From contig CADCXA010000066.1 of NCBI GenBank assembly GCA_902806565.1, positions 62,001 through 126,000 on the forward strand: a stretch of DNA of 64,000 nucleotides, in the 5' to 3' direction. The position numbers and the translations under genes are program-made. Below, piece after piece: positions 22,761-32,883 of the stretch. Positions within the stretch are counted from its first letter, which is position 1. Every line of letters begins with the position of its first letter. The notes under the pieces are model-generated. The model saw only the letters and a list, made by a program, of their open reading frames with translations, did not search any database and had not been told where the DNA came from. This DNA is from Hypoxylon rubiginosum (taxonomy: Eukaryota > Ascomycota > Sordariomycetes > Xylariales > Hypoxylaceae).

Positions 22761-23010
22761 TTCCGGTAGGAAATGGACTATCTACGATATGGCTCTCGCC
22801 ATGCCATCATTTGTATATATCCTACTACGAGGCAAGTAAAACCGCTTGCAATTCTTCACGCATTTTGACGTATGGGCGTGTTGTCACCAGCACCCCAGAA
22901 TCTCAGAGGGGACGAAAGGTGTCCATTTGTCGGTGAAGGCTACCTCCGCCATAGTCCATACAGCCGTATCCCCGAAAGCCGTGCTGGGACCAATGTCCAG
23001 CAGTGACCAT

Positions 23011-24282
23011 TCATGTCTGATTCTTGAAGCCTCCATCGCCGTACATGCCAAGTGCATTCTTGTACCACGTATCCCAATCAAATGTTTCCACCCCATTGGT
23101 GACTTTCCACCACCCGCTAAAGAGACTCTCGAACTGTTCCCGTCCCCAAGGATCGGCCTCAATGACTTGCTCAACTCTAAAATGCAGCTTTTTCTCAGCT
23201 AACGCAGAAAGTTCGACCGCCCCTTTCTCCTCTCGCAGGATCTTAGCAAGACGCTTTTCCTCTTCGCTTGGCGTTGAGAGACCTTCACCGTAGAGCTCGC
23301 CGAGATTGTACAGCAAGAGAGGGGATTGGAACGCCGAGCCCTTCGAAGTAGAAATGGCCAGTTCCCAGTCGATGATGCCGGTGATGTTGTAGTCATCATC
23401 AACTAAGAAATTCGCGTCTCTTGAATCCACATGACGGAGGAAGAAGAGACCCGACTCATTCGGTGGGAGAGAGTTAAGGAGACTCATACAGACGAGGTAT
23501 TGATCTAGAGGGGCAGAAGTTGCGACTTGCCTAGTTTTGGCGAGCTGGATTTTCTGTTGAATTAAGGCTTCATAGTATTTGTTGGAATGACTGAATGGGC
23601 CGAATGGGATCAATTTTCCATCCGAATCGTAGTCGAAAAAGGCTGGTCCGACTTCTGGTAGACCCGTGGACGAAAGTTGTAGACGTCCTAGCCTATTGAG
23701 AGGATGTTGTTCTAGGTTGGCATAGATGTCTGCTAATTGACGAGAGAACTTTGCTTTCTGCACCTCGCTTGCTTGATGCCATTCCAATGGCTTCCCCGCT
23801 AGCTTTTCAAGCAGAATATACCCAGCGCCAACAAGATTCATAGGATCCTCGTCATCAGCACAGTCGTACACCTCAGGGACTGGAATGGCAGTTTTAGCAA
23901 GGAAACGATACGTCGTAAACTCGCTGCGCCTATCGAAGTTCCTCTCCTGCAATGGGGGTACATTGTGATTCGGCAGGCGGAACCTTGCCAACCAAGTCTT
24001 TCCATCGTCGAACGCGATCGAGCCATGGTAGTTACACCCGCCGTGGACCTCGGAGTTGAAGTATGCTTGATCAGGTGGTGGAAGGTTAACAGTGCATTTA
24101 ACCCCGTTGCGTAAAGTCTCTGCACGCGCGCGAAGGGCATCGCAATTAATAGTTGCTAACAATCTGGATATCACCTCTTTGCCCGCCTTTCGTCGGACTG
24201 AATTTAGGTCTTGGAGCTTAGCTTGGTCCCCAGACTCATATATCGCGATGATATCCTGTAACCATGTTAGACATTCTGGCAT
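23011..24282 (-). CDS. APH-family (aminoglycoside phosphotransferase-like) kinase
   Basis: Single exon, 423 residues, ATG at 24282. It carries the protein-kinase-like fold of the fungal phosphotransferase (APH) family: an N-lobe strand FDDGKTWLARFRLP, a Glu in an EFTTYRFLAK helix, hinge segment YILLEKLAGKPL, catalytic Brenner-type loop RHVDSRDANFLV, and metal-binding GIIDWE. The C-terminal helix region ends in WDTWYKNALGMYG. These fungal proteins phosphorylate unknown small molecules or proteins; antibiotic resistance should not be assumed. It is convergent with the ankyrin-type gene (250 bp between stops). Confidence 0.88.
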   Translation of the reverse strand: MPECLTWLQDIIAIYESGDQAKLQDLNSVRRKAGKEVISRLLATINCDALRARAETLRNGVKCTVNLPPPDQAYFNSEVHGGCNYHGSIAFDDGKTWLARFRLPNHNVPPLQERNFDRRSEFTTYRFLAKTAIPVPEVYDCADDEDPMNLVGAGYILLEKLAGKPLEWHQASEVQKAKFSRQLADIYANLEQHPLNRLGRLQLSSTGLPEVGPAFFDYDSDGKLIPFGPFSHSNKYYEALIQQKIQLAKTRQVATSAPLDQYLVCMSLLNSLPPNESGLFFLRHVDSRDANFLVDDDYNITGIIDWELAISTSKGSAFQSPLLLYNLGELYGEGLSTPSEEEKRLAKILREEKGAVELSALAEKKLHFRVEQVIEADPWGREQFESLFSGWWKVTNGVETFDWDTWYKNALGMYGDGGFKNQT

Positions 24283-25657
24283 CGTTCATGTATTGTTTTT
24301 TCCGTTCGAACCTCGTTTGTAGGACAAGTATGCAGTGCTGACTCGACATGTTTTGTGCAGAAATGTCGGTGACAAAGCTCGCACAGTCTCCCGAGCGGCC
24401 TCAAAGCCGGCTGAGCACATGACTGAACCGCACAGGGCCACTTCATGTTGTTGGATTGGGCTGATTGAGGACCGTTATTTTCTTGGGAAATAAAAGGGAA
24501 TCAGCTTGACTAGGAGGTATGTATGTAAATATGGAAATACTAATTCTACGTACCTACGATTTTCCCTGTTAATTGCCTAGGTGATTCACTCGGGCCTCCA
24601 GCACTTAGGTCCCTATATTATAGAAGGTTATTGGGCAGTTATAGGGCATACAGAATATTATGTCATCAAATTATTATGATGAGTCAGCACAGACTCTCGA
24701 GCCGAGTTCCTAAAATTGCGATTTGTTGGTTTAGACCACACAGCACCAAAAATAATTTAGAAACTCAAAGCCAAAGATATCTTCTCATCTCATAAGTTTC
24801 AACTAGATTCCTGATATATTCGTCTTTTACCACCATGATATAGCTTCGAATCAAGTTGAGTGAGATTTATACCTAGGTGGTAGGTAGTTGGCAATGAAAT
24901 ACTCGTTAAAGAAAGGGTTAATGTTAATTCATTTTAGTTTAAATAGATCTCTTATTTATTACTTATAGACTTTATTTACCCTAGAGATAACTATGGTGTA
25001 ACCAAGTGGAGGCACACTACTTATCAGTGAGATGTTATAGTAGCATATATCCTCTGACAGCCAGCCCCTTTTCTCCTCACTTATATCTACATGTAACATA
25101 GGTAGCTTTATATGCATGAAGCAGTGCGCATGTCAGTGTGCATACCATATTTAGGTCACATCATGTGAGAATGCATCACACCCTGAGTATCGTCAAGTAA
25201 AGCTCCGGAAATAGGAGCGCTTATTAGTGGGTTACTACTACAACACTAAAACGTCTCCCTCCTATCTCCCCCTATCTAATCCTAAGGACCCCTATCATTG
25301 GTGAAGATCAACTCAAATGGGCAGGTGAAATCCTTATGCTTTTCGCCAAAGCATGTCATCGATCGTCGATACTCGGCTCAAGAGAATCTACAGCCGCTTT
25401 AAATGTCAATTGTACTCGAGAAGAGACGTGCCGGCGACGTGTCGGCGATCAATATATCAAGATGATGACGGACTGCATAATCGACCCACACTCGGCTACC
25501 CGCTCTACCCCTCTTCTTGTCCGATTTATTTAATAGACGATCCCATCCTCCGAAGCTCCCACGACACTTTCTTTTTTCCTCACATCGACTCATCTACATC
25601 AAGGCTAGCCTCGATATTCGACTACATAATTTGACTGCTTTGACACATTCCATTGGT
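24283..25657. other. Decayed intergenic region
   Basis: About 1.4 kb, AT-rich, with no intact gene. It contains the mutated ankyrin-gene fragment (24724-24865), a CCTAGGTGG motif near 24871 and low-complexity pyrimidine tracts closer to the NMT1 leader. Confidence 0.5.
24724..24865 (+). repeat. RIP-like mutated copy of part of the ankyrin-type gene
   Basis: These 142 bases line up without large gaps to 21728-21868 in exon 5 of the ankyrin-type gene. Most differences are C-to-T or G-to-A (for example GGTAATTCGG becoming AATAATTTAG, and CTCGAGGCC becoming CTCAAAGCC), with in-frame stops created. This is the footprint of a duplicated segment after repeat-induced point mutation. Confidence 0.8.
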
Positions 25658-25708
25658 ATGGTCTTAGGGAGCACCAGCCATCATGGAGCTATCTCAGTAT
25701 CAAGGTAA
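25658..25708 (+). other. Short upstream ORF in the NMT1 leader
   Basis: A 16-codon ORF (MVLGSTSHHGAISVSR) starts at an ATG at 25658 and stops across the 5' splice donor at 25705. If the leader intron is not removed from this donor, ribosomes would meet this ORF before the NMT1 ATG. Its role is inferred from how thiamine genes of other fungi are controlled. Confidence 0.4.
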
Positions 25709-25909
25709 CGTTGGTCAAACGCATGGCGGGTGCTCAATGTTCTAGATCCTTACGACCACTACCCTCTGCGGAGGAGAAGGTCTAACAGGTGAAAGGCATC
25801 AGGGCTGAGATTACACCGTTCAAACTTGATCTGGATAATTCCAGCGAAAGGACATGCTGCTTCCCCCTTCCCCCTATTTTACCGAGCAGTGATGTATTAA
25901 CTATCGCAG
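25705..25909 (+). other. 5' UTR intron containing the TPP aptamer
   Basis: The donor AAG|GTAACG at 25705, a branch-like TATTAACTAT near 25894 and the acceptor CTATCGCAG ending at 25909 define a 205-nt intron just upstream of the NMT1 ATG. It fully contains the TPP aptamer, as in NMT1/thiA genes of other filamentous fungi, where ligand binding changes splice-site choice. Confidence 0.75.
25721..25857 (+). promoter_or_regulatory. TPP riboswitch (THI element)
   Basis: The conserved thiamine pyrophosphate aptamer elements appear in order. P1 is GCATG (25721-25725) pairing with CATGC (25853-25857). Next come GCGGGTGCTC, a long variable stem typical of fungal versions (about 25741-25795), the THI box CTGAGATTACACC (25805-25817), and TTGATCTGGATAATTCCAGC followed by GAAAGGACATGC. 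It lies inside the leader intron of the thiamine gene NMT1. In Neurospora crassa NMT1, TPP binding alters 5' splice-site use and lowers expression; the same mode is expected here. Confidence 0.92.
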
Positions 25910-25925
25910 TTTTGCTTGATCCACC

Positions 25926-27184
25926 ATGTCTACCGACAAGATCACCTTCTTGACAAACTGGCAAGCATGGCGGTGTCTCGCTAGATATGAGCACTCACTA
26001 ACGTTAGCAGGCACGCAACGCCATACCACGCCCCCCTGTATCTCGCTCAAGCGAAGGGCTACTTTAAGGATGAAGGCATCAAGGTCGCTCTTCTTGAGCC
26101 CAACGACCCAAGCGTATGTCTTAAATACCGCATTATGACTCTAGATACGATTCTCATGTGCCATAGGATGTCACCGAGATCATCGGCACCGGAAAGGTCG
26201 ATCTCGGCTTCAAGGCCATGATCCATACCCTTGCCGTAAGCTATCATTAAACCTCTGCTTTGGTCAACATTCACTAAGAAGGGTTATGATCTAGGCGAAA
26301 GCTCGTAACTTCCCAGTGCTCTCCATCGGCTCACTGTTAGATGAGCCTTTCACCGGCGTCGTATATCTCAAGGAGAGTGGCATCACCCCTGACTTCAGGA
26401 CTCTTAAGGGGAAGCGAATTGGCTACGTTGGCGAATTCGGAAAGGCATGTAACTCTTCCCTTCCTCTCCTTGCGCTCTACTAACAGTCCTCTAGATCCAG
26501 ATTGACGAGCTTACCTCTCACTACGGCATGACCCCGGCGGACTACACTGCTGTCCGCTGCGGCATGAACGTCTCCAAGGCTATCATCAAGGGCGAGATCG
26601 ACGCCGGCATCGGCCTCGAGAACGTCCAGATGGTCGAGCTCGAGGAGTGGCTCGCCGCCCAGGGCCGCCCCAAGAGCGACGTCCAGATGCTGCGCATCGA
26701 CGAGCTCGCGGAACTAGGATGCTGCTGCTTCTGCACGATCCTGTACATCGGAAACGAGAAGTTCCTGGCGGAGAATCCGGACAAGGTGCGCGCGTTCATG
26801 CGGGCGGTCAAGCGCGCGACCGACTTCGTGCTGGCGGAGCCGGCGCGGGCGTACGCCGAGTACGTCGACTTCAAGCCCGTCATGGGCACCGAGCTCAACC
26901 GCAAGATCTTCGAGCGCTCCTTCGCCTACTTCTCGCAGGACCTCAAGAACGTCGAGCGCGACTGGGCCAAGGTCACCCGCTACGGCAAGCGCCTCGGCGT
27001 CCTCGACCAGAGCTTCGCGCCCAACTACACCAACTCCTTCCTGTCCTGGGACCTCGACGGCGAGTCCGCCGACCCCACCGGCGACCAGAAGCGCATGGTC
27101 GAGCTCCAGAACGACGTCGCGTGCAAGGGCGGCTTCCGGCGTCTGGACCTCGGACAGGTCAACGGGACTGCCATCCAGGCTTAG
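25926..27184 (+). CDS. nmt1: HMP-P synthase, thiamine pyrimidine biosynthesis (NMT1/THI5)
   Basis: Five exons: 25926-25960, 26011-26113, 26167-26235, 26295-26444 and 26495-27184, giving 348 residues. This single-turnover enzyme builds the thiamine pyrimidine from its own active-site His and bound pyridoxal phosphate. The PLP Lys62 and suicide His66 lie in [10 protein letters not shown], and the CCCFC iron-site motif is at residues 195-199, the expected positions. Introns 1 (25961-26010) and 4 (26445-26494) have GC-AG ends (GCAAGC and GCATGT donors). Only these choices restore the conserved [10 protein letters not shown] and EFGKIQIDEL junctions. Introns 2 and 3 are GT-AG. Control by the TPP riboswitch in the leader intron is expected. 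The last exon is much more GC-rich than its flanks. Confidence 0.96.
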
Positions 27185-27428
27185 GTGGAAATGGAACCCC
27201 AATCGGGGGCATTGCTTTCTTTGAGTGAAGTTGTTTTGCAGTACGGGCTCACTCCTTAATGAATACCTGCTATATATACGCTCTTTACATAGTGTCACAA
27301 ACATAATTTGACACCAATGGGATTAATCCCTATTACACCATGATCATTTCCGGTAGTCACTATTTCGTAAACCGCTATGATATTTTCGTAGGTGGTCGTT
27401 ACAGCTCTTCCATGCGTTCTCCTTTTCG
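27185..27428. other. NMT1 3' flank
   Basis: Short region downstream of NMT1, no gene seen. Confidence 0.5.
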
Positions 27429-27567
27429 TCATTCGCAAGTGCTACCGTCAACCACACCGATAGTGAATACCGCCCCGTTGTTCATGACGCCGTCCGAGTA
27501 CCAGCCCATTTGAAAGCGCTTTCCTTCGAAGTGCTGTTCCAGCTTCTGTTGCGTGAGCAGAATTGGA
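27429..27567 (-). pseudogene. Isolated terminal-exon-like fragment, unknown family
   Basis: A minus-strand open stretch following a CTTAG acceptor-like site reads as about 45 residues, including LEQHFEGKRFQMGWYSDGV and an ending VVDGSTCE before TGA at 27429. It looks like a real protein C-terminus, but no upstream exons were found. I treat it as a relic of an unknown gene. Confidence 0.35.
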
Positions 27568-27841
27568 GCTAAGTTAATTTAAGAGATGAAGTCAGGCAGG
27601 AATACGCGTCATGGCATTGGCAAGTTGCGTAAGTTGAGCGCTTCCCTGACAAAGCATTCCCCTACTATCAGCCTTTCGAATGCTTCCCCGTCTTCGGTTG
27701 CTCGTCCTTTGAAGTGATAAGCCCACACTCTACCTTAACGACATACCTAATGAAACGGAACCAGCTTAACTCCTGACCGCATACTTGATGAGATACCAAT
27801 AACAGGACGCCCCCTTTCCGTTGTTTTTCTTCTCGCCCGGA

Positions 27842-28206
27842 TCGGCGTACGACACGGAGATGAATCGAGAATATGAGAAGACGTTTGCGGGCGCTATGTC
27901 GAAGAAAATACTGACATACTTTGGGAATACATCCAACGTCGCAGCACGCATGATCACGGATGCTGCTGTTAACCACGGAGACGAGATTCATGGGAAGTTC
28001 TTGTCATTCCAGGAGATCGAAGGGTAAGCAGCACTAAAGTGAATTCTAGAACGAGAATCCTGCTACTAACACTACGTCGACGAAGCATGGCAACCATTCT
28101 CTACACCCCCGACGACCAAAGGATCTCGGAGCAGCTATGGAGTGAAACGATGGATGAATTGGCATTTGCAAACATCCAAGAACTTATGAAGGAGATTAAT
28201 GATTAG
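27842..28206 (+). pseudogene. 3' fragment of a short-chain dehydrogenase gene
   Basis: Two exon-like blocks, 27842-28023 and 28086-28206, join in frame through an intron with GTAAGC and CGAAG ends and finish with a normal stop. The encoded C-terminus shows a fungal SDR-like ending: MITDAAVNHGDEIHGKFLS then an ILYTPD and a W-x-E-T-M-x-E-L helix. The Rossmann fold, TGxxxGxG and YxxxK parts are absent upstream, where only intergenic DNA is found. It is therefore a truncated copy. Confidence 0.55.
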
Positions 28207-30380
28207 GAGACGTAATGATAGTAATGGGTTAAGGGGCGACCGGCTCGAATGTTGAAAAGTCAGGAAATGGGAGGATTCTAATATTAGATGCACCCGTACC
28301 TTTGTACATGAGATACATAGGTACCTATGTATCTCACTACCTTGGTACATACCGGATAGTGTGCCCACCTAGGTACATTAAATTACCTATATAGGTTCCG
28401 AGCCTATGACCGAGAGACAGCTCAGCTCGCCTCACCTGCCCCTGCAGACCAGAATCCGTGGATTAGACAAGTTCGGACCGCGCCAACGAAGGAAGCGCTT
28501 GGCTCGGAACTTGGGAAATCGAGTGGTCTCTGAAGAATATCCTCGACGATCTCGAGCGTATACAAAACGGGAGAGACAGGAATATGACTAGAGACTGCTA
28601 CGAATTCATCATTATCGACCAAGTCCCCGGAAGGACATTCAACATCCTCGACGTGGTGGCTGATGCGCTATGTAAGCTGAAAGGAGATCTGCCACACGAC
28701 GCTAGTGGTCTGTGCAGAAGACCGCGACGGCGCGGAGGCTAGTCTCAAAGCGCTGTCTAACGTCGGCAACAAGCACGGGTATCGGATCGCTGTGGGAGGG
28801 AGTACGCCCCGCTGCTTTGTAGGGCGCGGATGCGTTGTGCCGGGCACTCCGTGCTCACTGTCCTGAACACTGTTCAACTTCCAAATCGTTACCCGTCAAA
28901 GGTCAAGGCGAAATTAGCAATATCCATGTGGAACCCTCTCGGCCTCGGCCGGTTGCCAAGCCGGCTCCGCTCCTGAGCCGGTTCGGCATCATGAGTATGA
29001 GGTAAGCATACCCGCCCCTGGCCTAAAGATAGATATTTATTATTGGCCTTAGAAATCATGTATTTGTAGTCTACTCGCCACCGACAGGTCAAAGGAGGAA
29101 ACGACGTTATGAAAATACGAAATACCACCCGGGGGCCGAGTGACATAATGCAACATCAGATGGGAAACATGGAGACGGTGACCCAAAAAAGATTGGTGAC
29201 CAGGTAGATGTAATATTCTTAGGGCCGACATTCAGGGGCTGTAAAGGTACGTTCCACGACATTAGCTACGAGTCTGTGATACGTAAACAGCTCACGGGAG
29301 TGGATGAATTAGCCGACACCGCCGTCTGAACCCATTCTGAGCCCCCTTCCCCTTCCCCTTCCCCACACCATCAAGCGCGTCTTATCGTACGTTAGATACT
29401 ATATATAACTATCTTCATTTCTAATTACAGCATGGTGCTCGAAGGGGCACGCTCCTGGGAGACAGAGTTAAATCTAGTAAGCTCAAATGCAGCTGCGGTT
29501 TACCAACGCTAGCGAACGCCACGAAGAGAAGATGGTAAGAATCAAGATTGCATATTCCCGGTCAGCCGCAAATAAGGGGCTTTTTATTATTTGCTCGAAT
29601 TTGGGGAAGGATGGATCTCCGGTTCTAAATCAAATGCAAAGCTGAAAATCCCGTATGGTTAATTGACAGCTTGCATTTTTAGGCAGGTAGTTAATACGTG
29701 GGATTTTAGCCACGACAAATACGGCATGTGACTTTTATAACTACCATCTTCGTGGACGGTGTACTATAGCTAGCTACGAATCCATTTGACGTATATTCAA
29801 TGTCGGTTGACGTTGAGAGTAGTCCGTTTAAGTCAGGTGTTCTAAAGGGGAGTTTACAAACTACACTCGAAGTACGAGTGAACCAATGGTAAGTTATTAC
29901 TATTATCTCACATACTAAGGATGTAGTCTTTACTTTCAGCTCTCAGCTTCTATAACGAATCCGGGTATTTTCTTTCAAAACGGATGGTGGTGCGCGAGAA
30001 CTACGCCTCAGGAGCTTGATGACGCCATGCGGACCTGTCTTGAAGCAACTACATGTGTGAGATCAGAAACACGTCTTCAATATCCAAGGTGTGTCTAGAT
30101 GATTGCAAGACCGGCACTTCACGGAACTTCATAGTTTAGAAGTGCTAAATTTAGACACCTATTGTAGGTACGGCGACAAAAGCCAGAACCTCAAATGCTA
30201 TCAAATTTGTGTATATAATGGTGAGTTCCTGCCGGTGTTAGTATGCCCATCAGAAAACATCACCAAGAACAAGATATCAAACAGACTTCTCTCTCCTCAA
30301 CCCTAAGAATACAGTTTACCTCGCAGCCACCTTCAAAAACACATTTTCACCAACATCAGCCGGAAAACCTCGATATCAAG
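28207..30380. other. Gene-poor region with palindrome and relic frames
   Basis: About 2.2 kb. A plus-strand stretch at about 28510-28700 is open and protein-like in short runs (NILDDLERIQNGRD; FNILDVVADALCKLKGDL) but shifts frame and matches nothing I know. A CCCTTCC microsatellite lies near 29345. The 5' leader of the KP4-like gene is at the right end. Confidence 0.45.
28309..28336. repeat. Perfect 28-bp palindrome
   Basis: The arm TGAGATACATAG (28309-28320), a central GTAC, and the exact reverse complement of the arm (28325-28336). It is flanked on both sides by further GTAC-containing sequence (GTACCTTTGTACA left, CCTTGGTACAT right). It is not part of any gene found here. Confidence 0.85.
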
Positions 30381-31072
30381 ATGTTCATGAACACTATCCT
30401 AGCTTTCTCGGGCCTCGTCGCCTCGACCTTCGCCCTACCCGCGGATATGTCCGCTAACCCATCTGACCCCCTGAACCCTCGCGCCTTGGGAAGTAAGTTG
30501 GCATCGAAATCTACCTTAGTTTAGAAACATTGCTAACTCTATATGCTGCAGTCAACTGCCGCGGCTCGGGTCTCTGCGACTTCGCCACGATCGAGAACCA
30601 CAGCGGCGTGCGCATCCTGCAGCTCTGGCACGACATCCTGCAGGCCACAGACAAGGACCCCAGCACAGTTTACAACAGCGGCGACCACATCGTGTGCATC
30701 GGCACCTCGGCCACCGTCACCGTCGGCGCCAGTGCCAGCGCCGAGGTCGATGGCCTTGGAGGCGAGCTCAGCCTCTCGTCCGACATCTCCATCGGCACCG
30801 GCGGCGTCTGCCTCTTCCCGCAGGGCGCCTCCCTCACGCTGGCTCAGATTCGTGATCTGGTCGACGCGCTCGGCAACCACGGCTGCGCTACTTGCGGATC
30901 CGTGCCCATCCACTTCGTCGACCAGGGCAGCAACGACCCGTCTTCGGGCATCCTGACGTCCAACTACGTCGGCAACCCCTTCTGTAAGTTCTGCTTACTC
31001 GTATATCACTCTAGGTGCTTACTAATTCGGTCACTAGGCGGAGGGAACTGCATCAACAGCGTTGGGAGCTAG
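30381..31072 (+). CDS. Secreted KP4 killer-toxin-family protein
   Basis: Three exons: 30381-30492, 30552-30983 and 31038-31072 (both donors GTAAGT), 192 residues. An N-terminal signal peptide (hydrophobic core ILAFSGLVASTFA) precedes a short pro-like region. The mature part follows the KP4 fold pattern: INCRGSGLC near its start, a central GDHIVCIG, GGVCLF, a helix (ASLTLAQIRDLVDAL), then HGCATCGSVPI and a C-terminal Cys pair. It has about nine cysteines after the signal. The founding KP4 member comes from a virus of a smut fungus and blocks calcium channels; chromosomal KP4-like genes are widespread in ascomycetes and their roles are mostly unknown. Activity is not implied. Confidence 0.85.
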
Positions 31073-32538
31073 ACATTTCCCCATTAATGTTTTCTACATC
31101 CCGATATAGATAGATGCGAAGGAAGGGTCACTGGTGCATATAAGGCGTTCAAGGGGGTGCATTCGTTATTTTTTCTTCATACTTCGGTTCAACACGGATA
31201 TATAGAATAGACAGGTTGATTTTCATTATATACATCATCGAGTTATCGACCACTGAGGTCTCCAGGACCATATTTGACACTTAATTCATCGTTACAGAAT
31301 ACCAGCCGTTTCGCGGCACGGGTGTTAAAAATAATAAAGAAATAGAATACTACCATTACGGGAATGTAGGCGAAACCAGATCGACGTATACATTAGGTAA
31401 GTCTATTCTGGTCGGACATAATTCGGACAGGGGCAAACAGGATGGATGCAAGCATACTTCATAGCTCGATGTGTCAACCGAAACACCGGACCCAAAACTC
31501 ATGTCAAATAAGGTCAAAGGGAGATCGCCAGATAGCGCTAATAGGGATCGAATCTACACTTCCTTTCAGCCCCCCGAGTATATCATCTCGGCCTGCCCGA
31601 CTAGAAGGAGCGAAGAACACGAAAGAAGATCTGGAGTTTCCCCAGTTATGCCAAGCCCCGGAGGCGGGTGGATGACTAGTGCTATGCTATCGCTGAGGTA
31701 GGTATGGGGTACGGACACGACGAACATAGTACTCCAGTTATTTCTGACTCGTGAACGAGGCTAGCCGGGGCCCCGGGGGGTGCGAGTTGTCGGGATGTGC
31801 TCCGGAATATCAGTTTCTCCCAGCTCGTCTGACTCAAATATACCGGCAATTAGAAACACTGCAGGCCCTAAAAAAAGACCGGCGCCGTAAGAACGGACCG
31901 GCTTGACAAGCGTGGGCTGGCTTGGTGACCGGTGACAGGCACGCGGGGGACCGGGGAAAAGGATAGGACGTAGATGACATAGTAGATTGACTCGCTCAAG
32001 CAGAATATAGGTCATTCTACCGAAATGTAGGTCATTATTCCCGTGGAGATGAGGTATTCATGGCGCGTTAGGGCTGGCAGCCATATGCTCCCTGCCGGCC
32101 AGGGACAGTAGGGAGACGAAGTATATAACTGCCGTCTATTCCCTCAGTCCATTTCGATATTTTTTCTTTTCTCCTCATCACAATCACTATCATTTGTTCT
32201 TCAACATTCCAATCACTTCAATCTTTCGATTGCACCAGCAGGTCATTTAGTACCTGCAGCCTTTCATTCAAACAATCAGCATTCGATTCTACACTCTCGT
32301 TGAGTAGAAATCACCAGCTCCTTGTTAACTTCGGATATCGCTTTTGGCCTATCCAACACTTTGACTCAATATCGATCATCAGTCTTTTTCGAACCCTCGA
32401 GATACTTCAAACGTATACCTAAAGCCGTCGCTTTTGCCCATTCCTTAGTCTCCCTCACTTTGCAGCAACAGCAGCAAAACCAACTACCGCAGATAAAAAC
32501 AAGTCTAAATCAAGCAATCACCAAGACCAAAAAAGAAA
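31073..32538. other. Intergenic, no gene seen
   Basis: About 1.5 kb between the two small secreted-protein genes. The last 400 bases are pyrimidine-rich with many short CT runs, as expected for a strong fungal promoter and leader. No conserved frame. Confidence 0.5.
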
Positions 32539-32883
32539 ATGCTGTCTCTCACTCAGATCGTCATCGGCCTGTCCTGCACCCTGGGCTCCGTCCTCGCCTT
32601 CCAGGGCGACATCACCTACTACACGCCCGGCCTGGGCTCGTGCGGCGAGACCAACACGGAGGCGGACATGATCGTCGCCCTCTCGCCCTCCCAGTTCGAG
32701 GCGCAGGCCGACCTGTGCGGCAAGACCATCGCCATCACCGTCGGCCACGAGAACGCGACCGCCAAGGTGGTCGACAAGTGCCCCGGCTGCACCGCCGAGT
32801 CCATCGACGTCTCGCCCGCCGTCTTCAAGCAGATCGGCTCCCTCGACGAGGGCCGCCTCAAGGTCACCTGGTCCGTCTTGTAA
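32539..32883 (+). CDS. Small secreted double-psi beta-barrel (RlpA/expansin-like) protein
   Basis: Single exon, 114 residues, ATG at 32539 after an A-rich leader. A signal peptide (residues 1 to about 20, ending VLAF) is followed directly by a DPBB domain: GDITYYTPGLGSCGETN, an Asp/Met-Ile-Val-Ala-Leu-Ser strand, CGKTIAITV, and VVDKCPGCTAESIDVSPAVF with the conserved Asp-x-Cys-x-x-Cys. The four cysteines can form two disulphides. Short fungal DPBB proteins bind cell-wall polysaccharide or act as plant-interaction proteins (barwin/cerato-type relatives); enzymatic activity is usually absent. The coding part is very GC-rich compared with its flanks, suggesting strong codon bias and high expression. 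Confidence 0.88.
   Translation: MLSLTQIVIGLSCTLGSVLAFQGDITYYTPGLGSCGETNTEADMIVALSPSQFEAQADLCGKTIAITVGHENATAKVVDKCPGCTAESIDVSPAVFKQIGSLDEGRLKVTWSVL

Noticed and set aside
23011..24282. Antibiotic resistance function for the APH-like kinase
   Set aside because: The fold is that of fungal APH-family kinases with unknown substrates; nothing points to aminoglycosides.
25973..26010. GT-AG alternative for NMT1 intron 1 (donor at 25973)
   Set aside because: It would insert four residues (QAWR) into the conserved NWHATP segment; the GC donor at 25961 gives the exact family sequence.
26647..27304. Open frames overlapping NMT1 exon 5 on both strands
   Set aside because: Shadows caused by the high third-position GC of NMT1; the NMT1 frame carries all conserved residues.
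28510..28860. Candidate gene near 28.6 kb
   Set aside because: Protein-like runs exist but change frame and have stops; no family recognised, so only noted as possible relic.
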